From Episyrphus balteatus (lineage: Eukaryota; Arthropoda; Insecta; Diptera; Syrphidae): a DNA stretch of 64,000 nucleotides. Location: positions 88,039,120-88,103,119 of the forward strand of contig NC_079136.1 of assembly GCF_945859705.1 (NCBI RefSeq). The letters run 5' to 3'. The position numbers and the translations under genes were made by a program. Below, one piece after another: positions 60,331 to 64,000 of the stretch (positions are counted from its first letter, which is position 1; each line of letters starts with the position of its first letter). The notes beneath the pieces are model-generated. The model was given only the letters and a program-made list of their open reading frames with translations, was not told where the DNA came from and did not search any database.

Positions 60331-63170
60331 CCTACCATTTTCAATTTTACTTTTCTAAAATTATTTGTTTTTCATGAAATAAAATGGCTTACATCGTTTG
60401 GAGCTGGAAACCATTTAAAGACATATTTTTGTAACTTCAAACCAAATTTTATATTATTTTTCAGTTTTTTTTTTATTTTCTAAAAAATTCTTTTATGATT
60501 TTTTAAAAAGCTTTTATATGTGTTTCATTCAATTTTTATTATAAGCAGAACAAGTAAATGCTCGTGAATTTTTTTTGTTTGGAATCCCATATTCCGTTCT
60601 TTTTCTCTTGTAGTTACTATGAGTTACTTGGAATCCAAATATGTAGGTATATCAAGTTTAGAAGCAGATACAATTCGGCTGCAGGTCTCAAAAACCAATT
60701 TTGGTTTAAAGATATATGAATTTGTAGCGAATAGAACTATTCATTTAGGTACAGAAATTAAATTATAATGTTTTAAATTACTGAGCAGTCAGTCGATGTT
60801 CCTCCGGAGTACTTATAGTAATAAAGATTTTCTAAAACTTTTGCAAATTCCTTGAAATAATATCTTCAATAAGTTTAAATTCTCATAAAATGATTCATCT
60901 TTCAGATAATATATACATTCTTTCAAAAAAGAATAGCCCTGAAAATTCAATCCGGATTATTTCACTTGATGAAATTCATCCCGACGCAGGATTCTGCAGA
61001 AGAGCACTCAGTAGCTGATTTATAATTCGCACTCTCTTCTTTCATTCGTTCTTTTTTTTATGTTGCCCAATGAATATACTTAAGGTTGCATAAACTGTGT
61101 TAATGCGATTGACCGATTGAGTGTGGGAATCACCATCAACACCACTTGCATTTTTAGTGAACCCCCAAAAAAACCATGAAAATAAATATCAAAATCTCTG
61201 GTTTAAATGACATTAAGTGGCATTAAAAATAAAAAAAAAAAATCTCAAAACCAGATCACCAAACCGATCGTGGGAACTACCAATAAATCAGTGTGCGCGC
61301 GGAATTTCCAACCAACTAAAACCAAACAAATTATGATATGTGCGGTCGCCCACCTTCACGCTGCACTTTTATTTACACAACCATCTCGAGAGCCCACAAC
61401 ACTCGAAACTGCACAAACCCCAATCTATTCCATACCACTGGATGAACCATTATTTAATCATTGACCACAGTGTTACACAGCTCGTCGCGTCGCTACAGCC
61501 ACCACCACCGCCATATAAGAGTCCAAATCCACAATCCTAGATTGTTTTTAGGTTCTGGCTTATAGCCTAGCATCACTTTAGAAGAAACAACGACCAGGAC
61601 AGAACTGCTTTTCCTTCATCATCATTTCTAACCTAGCGCATAGTTAATTCAGTCACGAATGTAGATCGATCTCTGGCGCGCACCAAGAAAGAGAGAGCGA
61701 GCCTTGCATATTTTTTCTACGTAAATCAATTTAATAGAGTTGTTTCTGGAAGACATCATTACGAGGCTCTGAGGAACTATAGTTTTTTTTTTTTTTTTTT
61801 TTTAACTCTGTCGAGATTGATTCTTGGGAGTGGAGTGTTATGCGCTCTTCTATTTGGGATTGTCTTTGAAGGGTTTGATGTTTTTATTTTTTTGTTTTGT
61901 TTCTTAGAGATCTCATTGTTGAAACTATCATCATAGTTAGGGAATTCTTTGCATAAGTGTCCATAGCCAAGGAGAAGATCTCAACTCTCAGATCGCGAGC
62001 ACCCTCAAAGCAAAAGGTCAAGCAATTTTCACTTTGGCCTGAATGAATATATCTCTGCGATGTAGCTCTTTTTATTCCTATAATGCTCTTTTCCCTCTCA
62101 CTCTCTCTGTATCTCTCTAAGCGATAAATATGGTTTTTGCGTTTCAAGATTCACTAATTAATAGCACCAATTCCGGACCAGCACAAAGATGCACATAGAT
62201 ACTTGGGGCAAAATGACTGTTTTGTAGCTTATCCACTCGGCTAACCTAGTTTCCACGCTTAAGCTAGTCGATGGCTTTGCTATAACCAGCTTATAGTACC
62301 AGCAGCGTTATCTGCATCAGGACAACAGAGAGCGGAACAACAGCCAGCCCAACTATATGTTCGTCTTATAAAGTATCTATAAAAAGTATCTTTTTGTTTC
62401 TATGTCTGCACTATGGCAAAGACCAAATAGCTTCGGCTTGTAATCTCTGTGGTCCAGGGAGCTGCTGCTCCTCGCGTCTTAGACATTTCCACCGTATATA
62501 TTTGTAATTACCTTGGAACATACATTTTGCAAGTTGTGGAAAGGAAGGAACTCTATTGGTGCAAGAAGGCCTATAGTGAAATTTTCTTTTTTCTTTGCTT
62601 TTTTTTCTATCTGGTTGAAGTCAAGTTTTCGTTTTGATTATGGGAACTAAATCTGCTATAGAGCGCGCCTCGAGTAGTGGTGGTGTTCATCTCTTTGCGA
62701 TTTTTCTTTTTCTATTTGATTGTTGTTGTAACTTTGCTTGGTGGTGGCGGCTGCGGTGAAATGAAAATTGCTGATTAGAAAATTTCGTATAATTTCGTAG
62801 CGAAACAGACAGATGGAAATAACGCTAAGAGTTTGGAGAAAGGGCTGGACTATTATTAAATCAAACATTATCCGGACTGACAGACTGATGGCATTGGGAA
62901 TTTGTTTTTTTTTCTTCTGACTTTTCTTGATCATTCAAACAATTTAGACGTAAAGTTAATGAGAGAAGGAGTGTATTTAATTAATTGAGTACAGAGGCGG
63001 TAAAATGGCTGGTTTTTTTCTGGGTGTGGATTAAGTGTTAAATGTCTGATTTTGAATGCGAATTCTGTAATTAATTTGGAGTACAACTTGCTGTAGGGTT
63101 CTTACAGATAAAATAACCAATTGTTGAAATTTGTTTTAAATCACAATATAAAATTGAAATTTTTTTGTTT
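60331..63170. other. Intronic DNA; 61.0-62.8 kb is a low-repeat block
   Basis: 60331-60960 is AT-rich. 60960-62840 is the most complex non-coding stretch of this intron, with CTCTCT words near 62095, a T-run at 61784-61803 and several GC-rich patches. No repeat or protein-like exon is recognised. It is a candidate enhancer region close to the PAS-A exon. Confidence 0.35.
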
Positions 63171-63180
63171 TTCTTTTCAG

Positions 63181-63270
63181 GCCCTCTCTGGATTTCTAAT
63201 GATGCTAACGCAAAATGGAAAACTCTTATATATTTCTGATAATGCAGCCGAATACCTTGGGCATTCAATG
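63181..63270 (+). CDS. dysf: Dysfusion PAS-A exon, first part
   Basis: This 90-bp exon opens the PAS-A domain of Dysfusion. It reads ALSGFLMMLTQNGKLLYISD followed by NAAEYLGHSM, matching the first strands and helix of a PAS fold (LTQNGKLLYISDN is the typical 'dG.i.yis.n' pattern). It is preceded by TTTTCTTTTCAG and followed by GTAAGT, and is phase 0 at both ends, fitting the linker exon at 46354-46415. PAS domains of this family mediate dimerisation with Tango/ARNT. The rest of PAS-A, PAS-B and the activation region must lie beyond the window. The sequence I would expect next (starting with an acidic residue and LL) is not in the remaining 730 bases. Confidence 0.93.
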
Positions 63271-63420
63271 GTAAGTGTTTAGTAGTTTCATTTTATTAAG
63301 TCTTTAAATTTACAATGTAACATTTTTGATGCTGTCATAATCCTACTATTTTGAGCTTTCTCACAATTTTCTTCAATTTACATTTTTTCTTCTTCTTAAA
63401 TGTCTATTGCCTTTGGATAG

Positions 63421-63469
63421 AAATCAATTTGCAATATTGTTGCAAAGATGTGTAATGACATAATTGGAG
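63421..63469 (+). other. Possible small alternative or poison exon
   Basis: After a pyrimidine-rich tract and ATAG acceptor, 49 bases remain open (KSICNIVAKMCNDIIG) up to GGAG before GTGAGT, a strong donor. If joined after 63270, the frame continues, but the 49-base length would shift the frame of a phase-0 downstream exon. It may be a regulated frame-shifting exon, an alternative end, or a chance pair of splice-like sites. I do not recognise the peptide. Confidence 0.25.
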
Positions 63470-63639
63470 GTGAGTATACGATCAATGGTAGCAGTATAAA
63501 AATGTCACAAATATACTCGTTTCTTTAAGTAAACAAGAAAATGAATGTCAGAACTAAGTTAGCTTAACAAATACTAAAAAACTAAAGTTTTAGTGAAATT
63601 TTTCTTTGTTTGCATTAATTTTATTTGAGTGGGACATTA

Positions 63640-63727
63640 TTTTTAGTGCCTCATGGGTCATGTTGCAATGGTACCTGCGACGGAATATGAAGCCAGAGAT
63701 CTGGGTTCGAATCAGTGGCGTATCCAG
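63640..63727 (+). repeat. tRNA-like SINE fragment abutting a CAGTGGCGTATCCAG terminus
   Basis: GGGTTCGAATC at 63703-63713 is a good RNA polymerase III B box, and 'tgttgcaatggtacctg' about 40 bases earlier is an A-box-like stretch, as in tRNA-derived SINEs. It does not fold as an intact tRNA. Directly overlapping, CAGTGGCGTATCCAG (63713-63727) followed by 'ggaggggg' resembles the terminus of a widespread DNA transposon group, so one repeat has probably landed in another. Confidence 0.45.
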
Positions 63728-64000
63728 AAAAAAATTTGGAGGGGGCTGGAAAATTTTTCAAAAATTTTTTAGAGGGTAAATGTGTGAAAAAAATTTTGAT
63801 TTCTTTTTATTAATCTTTGATCGAGAGTTAAACGCTGTGCTGCGGTACTGAAAGTGGTATACCTAGTTGCATTATAATGCTCTCGACAGATTCGTACTAC
63901 TGTCTCCTCCTTTCACATTCAGAGTACCTAGTGTTTTTTCAAAGTTCTTGTGTCCCAAACATTTTACACAAACAGCAAGGAGTTGAGTCATCCTTAAAAA
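63728..64000. other. Intronic DNA at the window edge
   Basis: Continues from the transposon-like terminus into unremarkable sequence. No further dysf exon is recognised before the window ends. Confidence 0.4.

Larger units (their letters stand above)
46416..63180 (+). other. dysf: dysf intron, about 16.8 kb
   Basis: Bounded by GTAAGT at 46416 and TTCTTTTCAG at 63171-63180. Both neighbouring exons are phase 0 at this junction. The intron holds family A and B copies, the long octamer microsatellite, palindromes and two low-repeat blocks listed separately. Confidence 0.88.

Noticed and set aside
63661..63720. A true tRNA gene
   Set aside because: There is a B box but no complete cloverleaf with paired acceptor and anticodon arms; a SINE-type derivative fits better.
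1..64000. CRISPR arrays, operons, Shine-Dalgarno sites and bacterial terminators
   Set aside because: The window is eukaryotic (spliced bHLH-PAS gene, non-LTR element); the short repeats seen are microsatellites and transposon parts without spacer architecture.

Overview
This is an AT-rich, intron-dominated eukaryotic window, most likely from a higher fly (Diptera). The one host gene I can name is a large-intron bHLH-PAS transcription factor on the + strand. Three exons with matching phases (18150-18331, 46354-46415, 63181-63270) encode the bHLH domain, a linker and the start of the PAS-A domain of the NPAS4-type factor Dysfusion (dysf). The introns are about 28.0 kb and 16.8 kb. The first coding exon(s) and everything after the start of PAS-A lie outside the window or could not be recognised. 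Almost all of the short open reading frames in the window are noise in AT-rich DNA.

Region by region: 1-18149 lies upstream of the bHLH exon (5' intron or flank). It mixes low-repeat stretches (about 2.0-3.7 kb, 7.5-8.8 kb, 12.6-13.4 kb) with repeats: a 465-bp pogo/Tigger-like MITE (5230-5694), a 1.6-kb dispersed repeat carrying a ~130-bp minisatellite (9485-11117), an array built on a GGACAAACGA-type motif (11738-12565), a GC-rich fold-back element (13774-14670) and a 2.2-kb element (15321-17522) that appears to carry a small spliced reading frame on the minus strand. Intron 18332-46353 holds several long palindromes (19843-20789, 27602-28958, 37751-40764), an inverted array (20861-21531), small MITEs (33071-33433, 36918-37136, 38753-39606), two dispersed repeat families (called A and B here) and a 5'-truncated non-LTR retrotransposon with 15-bp target-site duplications (44195-45799). 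Intron 46416-63180 holds more A and B copies, including a B inserted inside an A, a 784-bp perfect octamer microsatellite (53927-54710), a palindrome containing a perfect 56-bp inverted repeat (50946-51449) and a hairpin MITE (57658-57753). It also has low-repeat blocks (about 55.5-56.4 kb and 61.0-62.8 kb) that are candidate cis-regulatory DNA.

The genes do not form a pathway. This is one developmental regulator whose introns have absorbed many mobile elements. The most unusual items are the long near-perfect hairpins that would be transcribed inside the dysf pre-mRNA, the 27-bp in-frame duplication of the reverse-transcriptase catalytic motif, the unnamed spliced minus-strand reading frame inside the 15.3-17.5 kb element, and the perfect octamer array. 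All homology statements are from recognition by eye. No search was run.
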